From Ostrinia nubilalis (Eukaryota > Arthropoda > Insecta > Lepidoptera > Crambidae): 64,000 nt of DNA. The stretch lies in contig NC_087095.1 in assembly GCF_963855985.1 (NCBI RefSeq), forward strand, positions 5,156,001 through 5,220,000. Reading direction: 5' to 3'. The notes below the pieces were generated by a model. The model worked only from the letters and a program-made list of their open reading frames with translations. It did not search any database and had not been told where the DNA came from. The first letter of the stretch is position 1. Each line of letters starts with the position of its first letter. The position numbers and the translations under genes are program-made. Positions 22,451-34,031 of this stretch are shown one piece after another.

Positions 22451-25072
22451 TTTGTATTACACAAATTACTAAAGTCCCTCTAACTCAACACACATTCTAA
22501 GCTAAATTGTGTTACGAGTGGGTTTACTACAATATTCAAGCTGTGGGGTTCTAACCCGCACTTTAGGCTATCTTGGCTTCGAGTTACGGAGCCGATCAAA
22601 TACAAAAAAACAATTAAATATTTCCTTTTTATATTATTAGTATAATTTTAGATAAACATACCTCGTTCAACTGGATTTGACTTCTTTGGAATGCAATATG
22701 AATGATCATAAAGAACTGTAACAAAGTATAGATATAATTAATAATTGAAATTATATATTATTTATTGATAAGCATACAACACATGTTTGTGGTTACAAAG
22801 AAAGAACCTTGTTAAATTGCAATCGGTTGGTTTGTTTTGGAAACCAAAGAAAATTAATTAAGACATCTAAATAATTCAGAAAAATTGATAGATAGTAAAT
22901 TAAATTTAAAAAAAATAATTGAAGTCATCATCATACCTGTCTTGAGGTTTTCTTTATTGGAGTCTTTTACATGAAGAGGAAACTCTGTCAAAACTTCATC
23001 TGGCAAGATGGGATTGCTCAATTCCAGTGTTGGAATAGCTGAGTTCTTCAGCCGAGTTCCTTTGGCATTGAAGGATTCAGGAGTGAAGTGCCCACCACAA
23101 ACAAACTTCAGTTGGTGTAACTTTTCAATAGGTACATATGCTAAGTCTTCTATGCCAGCATTTTTAACCCACATTCGACAACTGAAATAAGAAATACCTA
23201 TTAGAAAAGAAAAAGAATAACAAACTGAAATTTATTCATCAACTAATTTCTTTTAGTATTGTTATGCAATTCATTTACAGAGTACGAAACAAAATACTGA
23301 AATTAAAAATTGGTTATGGTTATTTACTGTATGATTAAAAATATTAATCCCAGCCTTTAAGTTTACACAATCAGTAAAATTATCTTGTAATAAATGAGTG
23401 TTATTAGAAACTTACCGGTCAGAATCCAGAGGAAACCTACTCAAAAGTAAGGGTGATCCACCACGACTTCGCCTCTTATTACAAATAACGCACTTCTTGT
23501 TGTTTCTACTCTCCATTATCAGTAGAAGCCTAAAATGAAATAGGTATTAATTAAACAAAGCCTATAATTTCTCTCCAACCAGTGTCAATGCCCTGGTTCA
23601 TGCATTTACCAGTTTTGAAAGTACATTTACATTTTCATCACATAGGGTTGTTTTTAATGAAAAATAGATTTGTAATAGATCTAATATTTCAAGTAAGTAG
23701 ATAACATACCCATTAAACAGAAAAGTAAATAAGAGTTTAAACTTCTGTAGAAGTTGAAACACAGCTTATTTAAAAGAGTCTCTATCTCACAAAAAACATA
23801 ACACTGAACAGCAAACTTTATCACGCCCGATACGGAGGAACTTAATCAACTCAACGTAAACGACAGAAAAGTTTATTTACAGTAATATTGCACCAAATCT
23901 GAAAAAATAACTTCACACGAATCAATTCGCCGGTTTAAAACTCAAACTCAATTGACAGACATTTTTTTTCATTTGTCAAACTAACAATACTACCAACATA
24001 AGGACACTAACAATTATTTTTAGTATGGTGGTATTGATCCGCGGGTTCCCCTGCTATAGTGAAATCAATCCAAAATGCACTTTATTACTTAAGGGATAAG
24101 GTTGTATATCAATTGCTACATATAGAGACTAGTTTTTGTATGAGAAGTGTCTACCCACTGCTACCCATCCTTATCGCTCGCGCGTAATGAGGGCTATCGT
24201 TTTTATACTTAACAGTTGGCACCCCTGGCGATTGACAGGACCTTACTCTACAGTGGCGCCATCTTGATGAGTGCAAATGCGATAGTCCTCCTACCACTTT
24301 AGCGCTCACCAGTTGGTGCCACTGTCTTCGCTACTAGCATGAAGCTACAGATAAAAATGGAGGCCACACTCCGAATACCTACTTGAAGCACAAACTAAGT
24401 ATCACTATCTCGCTCTCTGTGGGCAGACTCGCTCTTTCTAAATAAACAAAAAATATAAAATTGCTCAAACTCAATGAAACCAATGTAAAATCTTTATTTC
24501 TTGACATAGGTATTATTAAAAATGATAAGTTTGATTACTGGTAAAACGTTTTAGGAAGAAATTACTGTAAAAAATGTGAAAAATGTTTACAATGATCCAA
24601 TGTCGGAAATCACGAAATAAACACTTACGCGTGGAATCTTATGTCACTTCCAGGACACCACGAACTACCGCAACCACGCACTACAAAATTTTGCACCAAT
24701 TCTTGTGATAAAACAATGATTATTTCCTGTAAACAATCTCAAACGAAATTAACTGCTTAATAAACAAAATAGTAAACAACCGCCATGATGGGCCGGATTG
24801 GGCCGATGTTGCCACATGGTACCGATTACCCAGGAATTGGGATTGTAATTCCCTGATTCGCCAACACATTAAGCCTAAATGGCCGACAATTTTGTGATTT
24901 TTTATTTAACTAGGAAATCTTAGTTTCAAATATTAATTATTTATTTGTTTAACTTCTGATTTGGTTAGTGAATTGGCTATTTCGAAGAATTTACAAGGAG
25001 ATTTAAATCAGAAGATAGCAATACTACAGTTCACTAAAAAGAGAGGTAGGGCCGCAGAGAGCGAGATAGATA

Positions 25073-26328
25073 CAGGGTGTTACTTTGCATTCTTGCCATA
25101 TTTACAGAGGTTACTATATTACTGATACTGAACACAAATCCGTAAAAAAATAATGCCCGAAAAATTTTTATTTTAATCTTGATTATTTTATTTTATCGAC
25201 AATCTGTTAAACACACCACTAATTATCGTAACGCATGCACATCACTTGTTGGCGATGGCGATGGAGACTTTTTTACTTTTTATTGTATTTTTAAATATCT
25301 ATTGCAATCTATTGTCTTTAAAATGTCTTTTTGACACTTGTAAAAAACTGAGAAATCCATCAATCACAAATCACGTTATAAATAATACAAAAATGTCTGA
25401 AGCGTATTCAAACAACGAATAATTTAATCAAAATGGTGCTTGGAGTGTCTGCAAGACGTCTTAGACGAAATGCTTGATGACGTACCCTTAGCGTTACACC
25501 AAATGCTCTACTACCAGCAGGATGGTGCTCCCCCACAATAAGGACGTCAAGTGCGCGAATAATACGTTTGGTGAACAGTGGATTGGACGAGGGGTCCAGT
25601 AGCTTGGCCACCACGATCCTCGGACCTGACACCAATGGATTTTTGGAGTGACTTGAAACGACTGGTATGCGCAGAAGAGATAAACAGTGTTAAACGCGTT
25701 ACACGAAAGGATTGTTTTAGTGAAACTGTGAGACAAAACGTTTATGTGTTGCGAAAACTAAAGCGAAAAACCTACGCTTCGCAGTGCTAGACTGTGCCTT
25801 GATCAGATGATCAGAACGGAGGCCACTTTGAACACTTGCTTCGCAGTATGTAAACTTTGTAAGTAGGAACTTTTTAATAAATAATTAATTGTGAATAAGG
25901 TGATTTCATTTCATACTTAATTTATTAATTTGTAAAAATAGGGTACAATGTTATAAATTAATTAAAACCCTAATAATTATTACGTATTTTTGACGGTCCT
26001 AAGCCCGTAAAGTAGAAAGGGAAATCTGAAATCAACTGAAGATTTGATTGATTTTAAAATAATTATTATGACTGGATAAAAAGGCTGGTACCCAGAGCCA
26101 TAAATCAACAGATTATTAAGAACTAGGCCACGCCCACTAGGTTTATTCCACTTGCACCTGTAGAACGTGCGAGACAAAATTGGTTTACTCCAATTTGTAC
26201 TGAAAAACCAAATTTACTAAAATCTTAGTGTACTTTCTTTATGGGAGTCTCTTGTTTATCTTAAATAATAGGAATTGTTCCCTACTTTTATCTCTGTGAA
26301 TATGGCAAGAATGCAAAGTAACACGATG
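25073..26328 (+). mobile_element. Mariner-like element with TA duplication and degenerate transposase
   Basis: The terminal inverted repeats are CAGGGTGTTACTTTGCATTC and, from the right, CATCGTGTTACTTTGCATTC. The match continues as TTGCCATATT(T/C)ACAGAG (about 36 bp in all). TA flanks both ends (25071-25072 and 26329-26330). It is 1,256 bp long and carries remnants of a DDE transposase on the plus strand. It sits inside the older element at 24185-26468. Confidence 0.88.
25433..25859 (+). pseudogene. Mariner/IS630-type transposase C-terminal remnant
   Basis: Across frames the plus strand reads LQDVLDEMLDDVPLAL, YYQQDGAPP, then after frame breaks RGPVAWPPRSSDLTPMDFW and a basic tail ending in stops near 25859. 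QQDGAPPH and the WPPRSPDLTPLDF motif with its aspartate are hallmarks of mariner/Tc-type DDE transposases. Frameshifts and stops (for example straight after DGAPPQ) rule out function, and the N-terminal two thirds is missing. The TA-flanked inverted repeats around it fit this family. The exact clade is not decided. Confidence 0.85.
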
Positions 26329-26468
26329 TATAAGTAGGTATTTGACTCAAGTTTTTGTTCCAACTCTGCCCTCCATTTTTATCTTTAGCTTCATGGCTAC
26401 TAGCAAGTGACAGGACCTTACTCTACAGTGGCGCTAACTGGTGAGCGCTAAAACGATAGCCCTCATTA

Positions 26469-26753
26469 TGTTGCTGTAGTTATTTCCTCGTGGATCTGAA
26501 ATAAAGTTGTGAATTTACATATTGTTTCCATCGCATTAAAAGTATTTTTATTGTTTTAAAATATTGTTTTAAAAAAATTATTACAGGAAGTAAAATTCAA
26601 AAGTAAAGTTACACAAGTGTAACATTCCGTTCTCATTTATTTTACTTGCGCTGGCATCCCACAAAGCCATTTCCGCCCGACATTGACGAGAGACGCATCG
26701 TCATTGTGGTAACGCGAACCGATTAATTTAGTGGAATTACAAAAATAAGCAAG
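26469..26753 (+). promoter_or_regulatory. Cyclophilin A upstream region and 5' UTR
   Basis: Sequence between the inverted-repeat element and the cyclophilin start codon. It is less AT-rich toward the gene. No TATA box is evident. The start context is AGCAAGATGG. The promoter must lie here or in the neighbouring transposon; the start site is not determinable from sequence. Confidence 0.35.
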
Positions 26754-27782
26754 ATGGCTTTGCCACGAGTCTTTATGGATGTTGCTGCCGACGGGTCATC
26801 AATGGGAAGAATTGTCGTTGAGGTCAGTCCTTATATTCTACAGAAATAATAAATCAAATCAATTGTGGTTCCGGCCGGCGTGATTTGACCACGCTATTCT
26901 CGAAGCTTTCATCATGTCCTCTGCCTCTTCAATGACTATACAGTTTTAAGTTGTGATATAGCTATAATCTCGTAATTAGCAGTAATACTTTCCTTAGATT
27001 TATTACATGAGTAGTCTCGTAGGTGGTGTGCGGGATAGCATGTGATTGCCCATTCGTTATTAATTGTCGGTAGGTAACAGAGATACAACTAGCCATTTGA
27101 AGGTCATTATATCGGAGAAGGATAGTAACTAAGATAATGGAATCTACCGCTGTTGATATAAATTGTCGCAAGTGTTTACAATCATAGATACTTATGTTTT
27201 TAGCGAATGCAACCACACCTTTTTATCCGAAGCGTGGCTGTTTAGTCATTGCGTTTGCGAGTCATATGTTCTTGTCAAGTGTGAAAAAACCGAGTAGCAA
27301 CGCGCGTGTCTTGCAAGTTTTTTATTTAAAACGTATCGTGTTTCTTGTTACAGCTGAGAACAGATGTGACCCCCAAGACCTGTGAAAACTTCCGGGCCTT
27401 ATGCACTGGCGAGAAGGGTTTCGGTTACAAGGGCTCCACCTTCCACCGCGTCATCCCCAACTTCATGCTGCAGGGCGGCGACTTCACGAACCACAACGGC
27501 ACCGGCGGCAAGTCCATCTACGGCGAGAAGTTCGCCGACGAGAACTTCGTGCTGAAGCACACCGGCCCCGGCGTGCTGTCCATGGCCAACGCCGGGCCCA
27601 ACACCAACGGCTCCCAGTTCTTTGTCACCACCGTCAAGACCTCCTGGCTGGACGGCAGGCACGTCGTCTTCGGAAACGTTGTCGAGGGCATGGACGTTGT
27701 CAAACAAGTCGAAGCCCTCGGCTCCCAGTCCGGCAAGCCTTCGAAGAAAGTTGTCATCGCTGACTGTGGACAGCTATCCTAA
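26754..27782 (+). CDS. CypA: Cyclophilin A (peptidyl-prolyl cis-trans isomerase)
   Basis: Cytosolic foldase that isomerises Xaa-Pro bonds and binds cyclosporin A. Exon 1 is 26754-26822 (starting [20 protein letters not shown]) and exon 2 is 27354-27782; the intron has GTCAGT and TTACAG ends in phase 0. The product is 165 aa, identical in length to human PPIA and aligning without gaps at the key sites: R55 and F60 (FHRVIPNF), Q63, F113 (SQFFV), W121 and H126. No signal peptide or extension is present, which favours the cytosolic form. Exon 2 is strikingly GC-rich, especially at third codon positions, unlike its surroundings, suggesting selection for highly expressed codons. AATAAA signals follow at 27910 and 27978. 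Overlapping ORFs in other frames are shadows caused by the GC-rich codons. Confidence 0.98.
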
Positions 27783-27909
27783 GTTAATTCTGTAATATGA
27801 ACGCGTAATACAATATTTTAAGTTTAACACAATGTCCTCCTAAGTAATACCTTCCCAGTCATAAAGAAATACATTTAAAGTTTAACTATGGGTCATTCCA
27901 ATTATGTTA

Positions 27910-27983
27910 AATAAATTTTATGCAATGTTTAGGTCGCAACTAGGAATTGCATTTATTTCTGTGCATTGTTTATTCATAATAAA
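27910..27983 (+). terminator. Cyclophilin A polyadenylation signals
   Basis: AATAAA occurs at 27910-27915 and again at 27978-27983, 130-200 bases after the stop codon. Confidence 0.55.
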
Positions 27984-28169
27984 TTAATATACATTACACT
28001 TGTATAATTGATAGATATTTGACGTTCTAGATATCTTTGTGGCTAGCTATTAGGAGTCTGCTATAAGCTGATTGCCATTTTTGTAATGTCACTCTCATTT
28101 TTAACACTTGTATTGAATATAAATTTAAAATGAGAACTTTGTTGTTTTAGTCATTTCATCAATTTCAAT

Positions 28170-29851
28170 GAGGATCATTTCGATTTTTAGCTGTGAATGC
28201 AGATTTATAGGGCTAAGAAATCCTTAATATACAGTCCAAAAAATAGAAAAAATTTTTGTTCTACGACAAAAATTGACGAAGTTATGGCCAAATTACTAAA
28301 AAAGTTCACTGACCGCCCGGCGCGGGAACGATGACGTCACTATATCCGATCCGAACGCTGCCGGCGTACTGCGTGGATAGAAAATATTTTTTTCTAGCCA
28401 AACTGTCAGTTTTAGAGAAAAACTTGTAATGACATTTATTCATCAGAATAAAGTAAGCTATCGATAGATAATTTAAAAAAATAGAAATTGTGAAAAATAT
28501 TGCAAAAAATCCATACGCTCATACGATTCAATGGAACGCGGAGACGCGATTGGGGTCTCCGCGGTGGTATATTTGGCGATTTATTCAAATAAAGTGTTCA
28601 TAAGTGTTGTTAGTCATATCTTCTTCCAAGTAAAATATAAAAATGTATAAGTATTAATTTATTTACTTCTAACAATAAGGTATTATAGCTGAGGCAGATA
28701 CACTCTGCCTAGGCTACAAGCAAGACATTGCTATGAAGATCATTTCGATGTACACGCAATACCTACCTGTTATTTAGTTTTTCTGAGTTTAACCTACGTA
28801 CCTACCTATCTATTCGCCGTTCCCATGGGCGGGCCAGCTGCTGCAGGAAAGGACAGCTGCTCCCTCCTGGAAATTATATAATCTTAGCCTAGAAGAAGCT
28901 GGGTATGACTCCCCCGCCCCCCTCCTCTCCCCAGGTCATAAACTGGGCATGACTTCCCCCTCGCTCGGATAGAAGTTGGGTATGATTTACCCCCCCTCCC
29001 AGGCCAGAAACTGGGTATGACTTGACCCCCCCCCTCTCCCAGGCCAGAAGCTGGGTAAGGCTAGCCCCTCCCCCCAGCCCATAAGCATAAGCTGGGTATG
29101 ACTTACCCCCCCTAGGCCAGAACCAGAAACTGGTTATGACTTGATCCCCCCCTCCCATCAGGCCAAAAGCTGGGTAAGGCTAGCCCTTCCCCCCAGTCCA
29201 TAAGCATAAGCTAGGTATGACTCCCCCTCGGCCAGAAGCTGGGTATGACTTAACCCCCCCCCCCCCCCCCCCCGGCCAGAAACTGGGTATGACTTGCCTC
29301 TCCCCCTCTCCCACCAAGGCCAGAAGCTGGGTAAGGCTTGCCTCTCCCCCAGGCTAAAAGCTGGGTATTACTTATTCCCCCCCCGCCAGAAACTGGTTAT
29401 TAGCACTCATATTATGTATTATTACGTTCAATACAAACAATCATAAAGTTACACTCGCCCCAACCGCGTCTCCGCATTCCATCGAATCCTATGAAAATGT
29501 GGTCTTTGGACATAGCGATACTTATTTTTCACAATTTTTATTTTTAAAAATTACTGATCGATGGGTTTGAATAAATGTTATTAAAAGTTTTTTTCTAAAA
29601 CTGATAGTTTAGCTGGAAAAAAATATTTTCCATCCCAATAGTACGCCGGCTGCGCTCGATTCGGATATAGTGACGTCACGCGGCCCTGCGTACGTTGACT
29701 TTTAGCGGCAAAAACGGCCTATGTTTATTACTTAATATCTTCGTAAGTAATGGTCCGATTTGGATAATTCAAAAAGATATATCTTTCTTATGTCTTAAAG
29801 ATTAACGTAGGTACTCGTTTTATTGCATTTTCTACAACAGTACTGTTCCTG
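28170..29851. mobile_element. G-rich foldback element, copy B
   Basis: Reverse-complement relative of 17931-19928. The left end is GAGGATCATTTCGATTTTTA, identical to one end of copy A. The right end is CAGTACTGTTCCTG, where copy A has CAGTACTGATCCTC. AT lies outside both ends (28168-28169 and 29852-29853). The inverted arms (about 28290-28565 and 29450-29705) share the TGACGTCACTATATCCGA and GCCGGCGTACT blocks. No ORF resembles a transposase. Confidence 0.85.
28895..29405 (-). repeat. C/G-run minisatellite of foldback copy B
   Basis: About 14 units of roughly 30-45 bp, each with (A/G)A(A/G)CTGGGTATGACTT or CTGGGTAAGGCTAGCC followed by a C-run and CCAGGCCAGAA. The longest C-run is 20 bases (29254-29273). 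G-quadruplex potential lies on the minus strand. The 89-aa glycine-rich minus-strand ORF is a by-product. Confidence 0.9.
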
Positions 29852-29853
29852 AT

Positions 29854-32571
29854 AAATACCTAGTAGGTACCAATAATAAAATTGGTACAGATAGAGTCAG
29901 ATAGACAATGGTTGGGTAGGAACATTTTTTTATTCAAAAAGTTAGTAGGTAGGTAATCTACACATTAAAAATAGCTTCTGTAAAACTCGTGAAAATTTTC
30001 AGTTTCGCAATCGCGAAGTTCACGTAACCATTACGATTCGAGTAATGTGGTATTCTGTGCCGAAATAATTTCACGCATAAACTTGTATTATTTAGTAGGT
30101 GGTAGGAATTCCGGTGACCACTGTACAAAGGTACCTTGTTAACACCTACAAAATACGAGTAACGTGTCTTATCGACATACATGTTGCGTACCTTTTTTTG
30201 TTTTTTTTTTACGGGGAAAAAAACATGTTGCGTATACCTACTACAAGGTATCCAATCATACTCATTTTCATGCACAGCAGTACAAGAGGCGAACTTAATG
30301 CCGTATGGCATTCTCTACTAGTAAACCTTTAGTCCTTCAAACAGCTTACTTAGCTACCAAGAAAAAAGTAAATGCTAGTCTACGTCTAAATCCCTTTTAA
30401 CTAAGTGATTGGTAAAGTTGTAATCAATAAGTCTAAACGGCTGTCTCATAAAATTTACGACTTCAGTACCTACCTATCTACCTAATGTTTAGTTGACGAG
30501 TCCTAGTTTTTACTTATTTTATTTCTTGCTTGCTCAGCTCCCAGGCTAGCGTTCCAGCAGTAAGACAAGAATAAATGTAATAAACGCATCACAGATATAA
30601 ATACATTATCCAGGGCGTGTGCTAAATTCCATCTTAATCTGTTCAGCCGATTTTGCATGCCAGATAACTAAAACACGTTAACTACTTACCTACCTATTTA
30701 TAAAAATAAATGATAAGTAGGTATGTAGTTATTATCTTGGATACAAGATCAGGTTTTGAAGATGCCTATGTAGTAGGTATCTAAATATGAGCACAATTAT
30801 TGTAGTAAGTAATAATTTATCTCTGTGATAATTAAAAAAACTAACACAATTCCTTTTTTAGGGTTATTACACATTTACACAATGCATCGCGTCATAATTA
30901 TTCATAATTCATAGAGAATTTTCATATGCCTATCGGAACTTAGTAGAGAGGTAAGTAGATGGAGTTTGAAGGTGAAATAAATACGCGTAAACTGATTCAT
31001 AATAATTTATTTAATCATTTCTACATAAAGCCGGAGTGATTTGCATAAGTATTTAAATGTCTAATTGGCACCAAATTGAGTCTTTTGCCAACTAAATTAC
31101 ATTGGTCAGAATTAAATAACGAAACCGAATCCTTATAAATAATAAATTAGACTCGATTCTAATTTAATCTTGTTATCCACCAAGTTAATATGCTGAAAAG
31201 ATAATCTTAAAATGAAATTTTTTTTAAACATATACCTACTTAAATGACCGTGTTTAGGTTTCAAACACCTATTAGATTAATTAATTGTTCCCTGTATCTT
31301 GTGATGCAAATAAAATACAATCAATTACATAAATTAGCGTCAATTTTATTGCTCAGCTAAACTTAACAGAAAATTATTAATAATGTTTTATTATAATTTA
31401 TAAATTAAAATTAACTATATTTGATTTTTAACCTTACTGAATAATGTCGAAATTATTGTAGGACATACATGACCTACCTACACACTACCTTGTATTTTCC
31501 TATCTACGTATTAATTAATATAACTTAAGTACCTACTTACCTAATGCTCAAAATGACCTAATAAGGGAAGAAATAATGATAATTTTAATTTGATAAAATG
31601 TACTTAAATACATATTTTTTTGTAACATTCGAATTATTGAGCATTTATGTCATAAAGAAACATTATCTTCAAGTGTTACGTTTGAAAGTAACCTAGTTAT
31701 TAATAAATATGTCATTATTTGTTTTACGAGTTATAATTTTAAAATTTTTAAACGAGTCTAGGACCACGGATTTTAATATGAAGTTAAAATATTATCTAAG
31801 GCAGATTAATAAAATCACATACGAATGCAATGGTATCAAGAAGGTAAACTCCGATTTGAGAATATTTTCATGACACTCGTTCACGATCGTTTTCTAATGC
31901 ATAATGCATCAAGTACCTACATAAAAACGAGAACTAAGTAGGTACGAGAAGGTAGCCTAGTACCTACCTAACTTCTGTTACTATGAGAAATAGAACTTAA
32001 TTGAGTAGTTGACTAACTTTTAATCTAAATAAATGGTAAGCAATAAGGTGAAGTAAATTTTTATTTTAGTTTTTGGTTATCAATTAATTTTGATTAAGTT
32101 CAAGAATTATTAAAAATTGGATACTTGTGTAACGAAATGTCTAGGCGGCTATAAGTTACTTCCTGAAGGTCACGTTAACAGCGGTCAAAGGTCAAACTCG
32201 GGTGTTAAACTTTCTCAATTCGTTAGACTGTTTCTACGGTTCGTAGTTACGTATTAGGTGTCACGTGGCCTAGTTGTTAATACCACATACAATGGATGTG
32301 AACACCACATACCTACACTACATACCTGTGGAAAACTAGCTAGCGAAACGACTGTGTAGCGGCTTACGTATAGCTAATAGCTTGTCTAGTAGACACTTGG
32401 CCCTGACGATAGGTTATGACCCTTAATGGGGACATCGGAAAAGTAATTATTAGTTTTCATGGCTGTGATATTAAATATGAATTTATTGTATATTATAGAA
32501 TGTTTTCAATGTCAGGGTTAACTTTACCGCATAACTGTGCTTTTCCTAGAAAAATCTATCTAAGTTAAGTA
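29854..32571. other. Intergenic AT-rich stretch
   Basis: No gene supported. Short ACCTAC/GTAGGT-rich patches recur. The 117-aa minus-strand ORF (29958-30311) has no recognisable domain or splice partner and is not called. Confidence 0.45.
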
Positions 32572-33817
32572 GGGGAACCTGTTGTACTTAGGCCAGTTTT
32601 TCGAATTTTGATTTTTTGAAAAATAATGGTGATAGTTAAACTTGTCTAGTGCAGTTATATTTAAAGATCATTTAATTAACTACATAATTCATTCATAAAA
32701 TTGTGTATAATTTTAAAAATTTGGGCATACTAGCTGCTAGAAAAAAAAAGGGAAAACTGTCCTAGGTACAACAAACCAGATGTACCTTGGACCGTGTACG
32801 TTGTACCTATTTAAATTTAAATAAATGCTTATATTCGCTTCAATTTGTTAATTTTCTGTTAAATTATTATTTGAAATACCAATTATTACAGTTATTAGCA
32901 ACAATATCTAAGTAAAAGTATTTTTTAAAAAAGATCCTCATCCATATTTTTTGTACTAATTATTTTTCACAATTTTTTGGCAACAAATCACTTAAGTTTA
33001 AGCCGGCTCTCCAGTCCATGTTTAGCCTTACACAATCAACAAAAATATGACAATATTCAACATTTTTTCTAGAAAATTTTGATGAATGTTGATATGTTAT
33101 GTCGTGTAGGACAAAATACGCGCTGGAATGGCTTTAACTTGCAATCTAGTTTTTTTTTATTTCTTATCATTTAACTTAAATTCTAGCAAAATATCCATTA
33201 AAACCGCTTTATCAACAAAAATAATCTTAAAAAAGTCATATGAAGATACATTAAACGTAAATTTAAAAAACATTAGAAATTAAAAAAATATATATCAAAA
33301 ACAGACTTTAAATTGCTGTTTTGAGGTCTTCGGGGCATTGTTTCTTTAACAGTATAATATGTTTTTTTTATTACAATAAAATTCTCATTAAAACGTAATG
33401 AAAATCAGTGACCAAGGTACATCGCTAGTTGGGTGGTCAAGGTACAACATTACGACTACTTCACTTAATAAGCATAATAAACCCACTTCCATTTGAGCTT
33501 AGGATCTGAAACTCATATCGTCCAGTAGCTAGATATATAAAGATTATGTTCTAACTATAACCGTTTTGTCAAACATGCAACATTTTTCATAAATTGACAT
33601 GAAGTAAACCTCCAAAATCTCACTGCGTCAGTGTAAAATATTAAATTACCATTTTTTCTTGTACTTGCACGGCGTCGGCGAATCTTAGCTAACTTCACGT
33701 TAATGTTGACAAATAACGTATGTAATACCCTAGACAACTTTTCATAAAACCGCATAATTTAAGAAATATATACAATTGTTTTAGGTACAACTCTGTCCAA
33801 GGTTCAACAGGTTCCCC
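32572..33817. mobile_element. TA-flanked element with GGGGAACCTGTTG termini and iterated GGTACAAC motif
   Basis: The left end GGGGAACCTGTTGTACTTAG and the inverse of the right end GGGGAACCTGTTGAACCTTG form the inverted repeats. TA lies outside each (32570-32571 and 33818-33819). The interior has several copies of GGTACAAC or its inverse, often next to CCAAGG (near 32764, 32782, 32804, 33413, 33437 and 33784). Its plan resembles the element at 41950-42902. The 66-aa ORF at 33555-33755 is basic but not identifiable. Confidence 0.8.
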
Positions 33818-34025
33818 TACTAACTAACTAGACGTATTTAAATTACGTCCAATTATTAAAATTTGATTATGAAGATTGATGAAGCCGATATTTGGTTACC
33901 AGTCTCACTATGAGACTGCAAATATGAACTAAAGTACGAGTAGGTAAGTATAGTTTTATCTGGTGCTAGAAAGACAAAAAAGTTATAAAAATGGCAACGA
34001 CCACACCAGCGCTATTGATTATGGT

Positions 34026-34031
34026 TTTATT
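34026..34031 (-). terminator. Candidate polyadenylation signal of the Ly6 gene
   Basis: TTTATT on the plus strand (AATAAA on the coding strand), about 180 bases beyond the stop codon at 34209. Confidence 0.45.

Larger units (their letters stand above)
17278..23516 (-). pseudogene. P-element/THAP9-like transposase, interrupted
   Basis: Exons, all in frame: 23416-23516, 22937-23181, 22662-22715, 22095-22247, 21537-21623, and a last exon from 21418 to 17278 interrupted by an insertion. Without the insertion the frame is 927 codons including stop, close to human THAP9. The THAP zinc finger shows KKCVICNK (CxxC), CRMWVKN, CGGH (CxxH) and AIPTL. After it come a charged linker, a helix-turn-helix-like part (KIYALAIFKRSPKAYRYMQK), then the RNase-H-like core with SLIFDEMALK, CDQGSTN and YDIPHLFKSLRNN. 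The C-terminus has YVSGYLAAKLL and CLICEECL. Damage: a TAA at 21120-21122 between LQRI and KNIPMEPG; NQDSL runs directly into GIIRQHS at 20045/20046 where relatives have ENFF in between; and a 2-kb element splits the SANCEAD motif. Not functional as it stands. Confidence 0.92.
16882..24001 (-). mobile_element. P-type (THAP9-like) DNA transposon, disabled
   Basis: The element is defined by its multi-exon P/THAP9 transposase (23516 down to 17278). The whole is flanked by the 12-bp direct repeat CTACCAACATAA (16882-16893 and 23990-24001), a candidate target duplication longer than the 8 bp usual for P elements, perhaps because terminal bases coincide. I could not define terminal inverted repeats. 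Without the 2-kb foldback inserted at 17931-19928 it would be about 5.1 kb. Confidence 0.75.
24185..26468. mobile_element. Inverted-repeat element (TAATGAGGGCTATCG ends) with a nested mariner-like insertion
   Basis: The left end TAATGAGGGCTATCGTTTTT (from 24185) matches the inverse of the right end AAAACGATAGCCCTCATTA (to 26468). Inner arms also pair: left GCTACTAGCATGAAGCTACA with AAAAATGGAGG, against right CCTCCATTTTTATC with AGCTTCATGGCTACTAGC. A block GACAGGACCTTACTCTACAG appears in direct orientation in both arms (about 24235 and 26409). The interior is split by the TA-flanked element at 25073-26328. No target duplication is clear. Confidence 0.65.

Noticed and set aside
27399..27763. 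Antisense and alternative-frame ORFs of 79-120 aa over cyclophilin A
   Set aside because: They result from the GC-rich codon use of exon 2, which removes stop codons in other frames; the cyclophilin frame explains the sequence.
27889..27901. GGGTCATTCCA after cyclophilin A as an end of the element seen at 62-1464
   Set aside because: The match is only 11 bases, with no partner end and no GTAACACCCGAAAC motif nearby.
28889..29158. 89-aa glycine-rich minus-strand ORF
   Set aside because: It is the C-run minisatellite of foldback copy B read on the G strand; unit changes shift frame and there is no domain.
29958..30311. 117-aa minus-strand ORF with cysteines and basic patches
   Set aside because: No signal peptide, domain or splice partner; composition matches translated AT-rich noise.
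33555..33755. 66-aa basic minus-strand ORF inside the GGGGAACC element
   Set aside because: Considered as the N-terminus of a pogo-type transposase, but no family motif could be matched.
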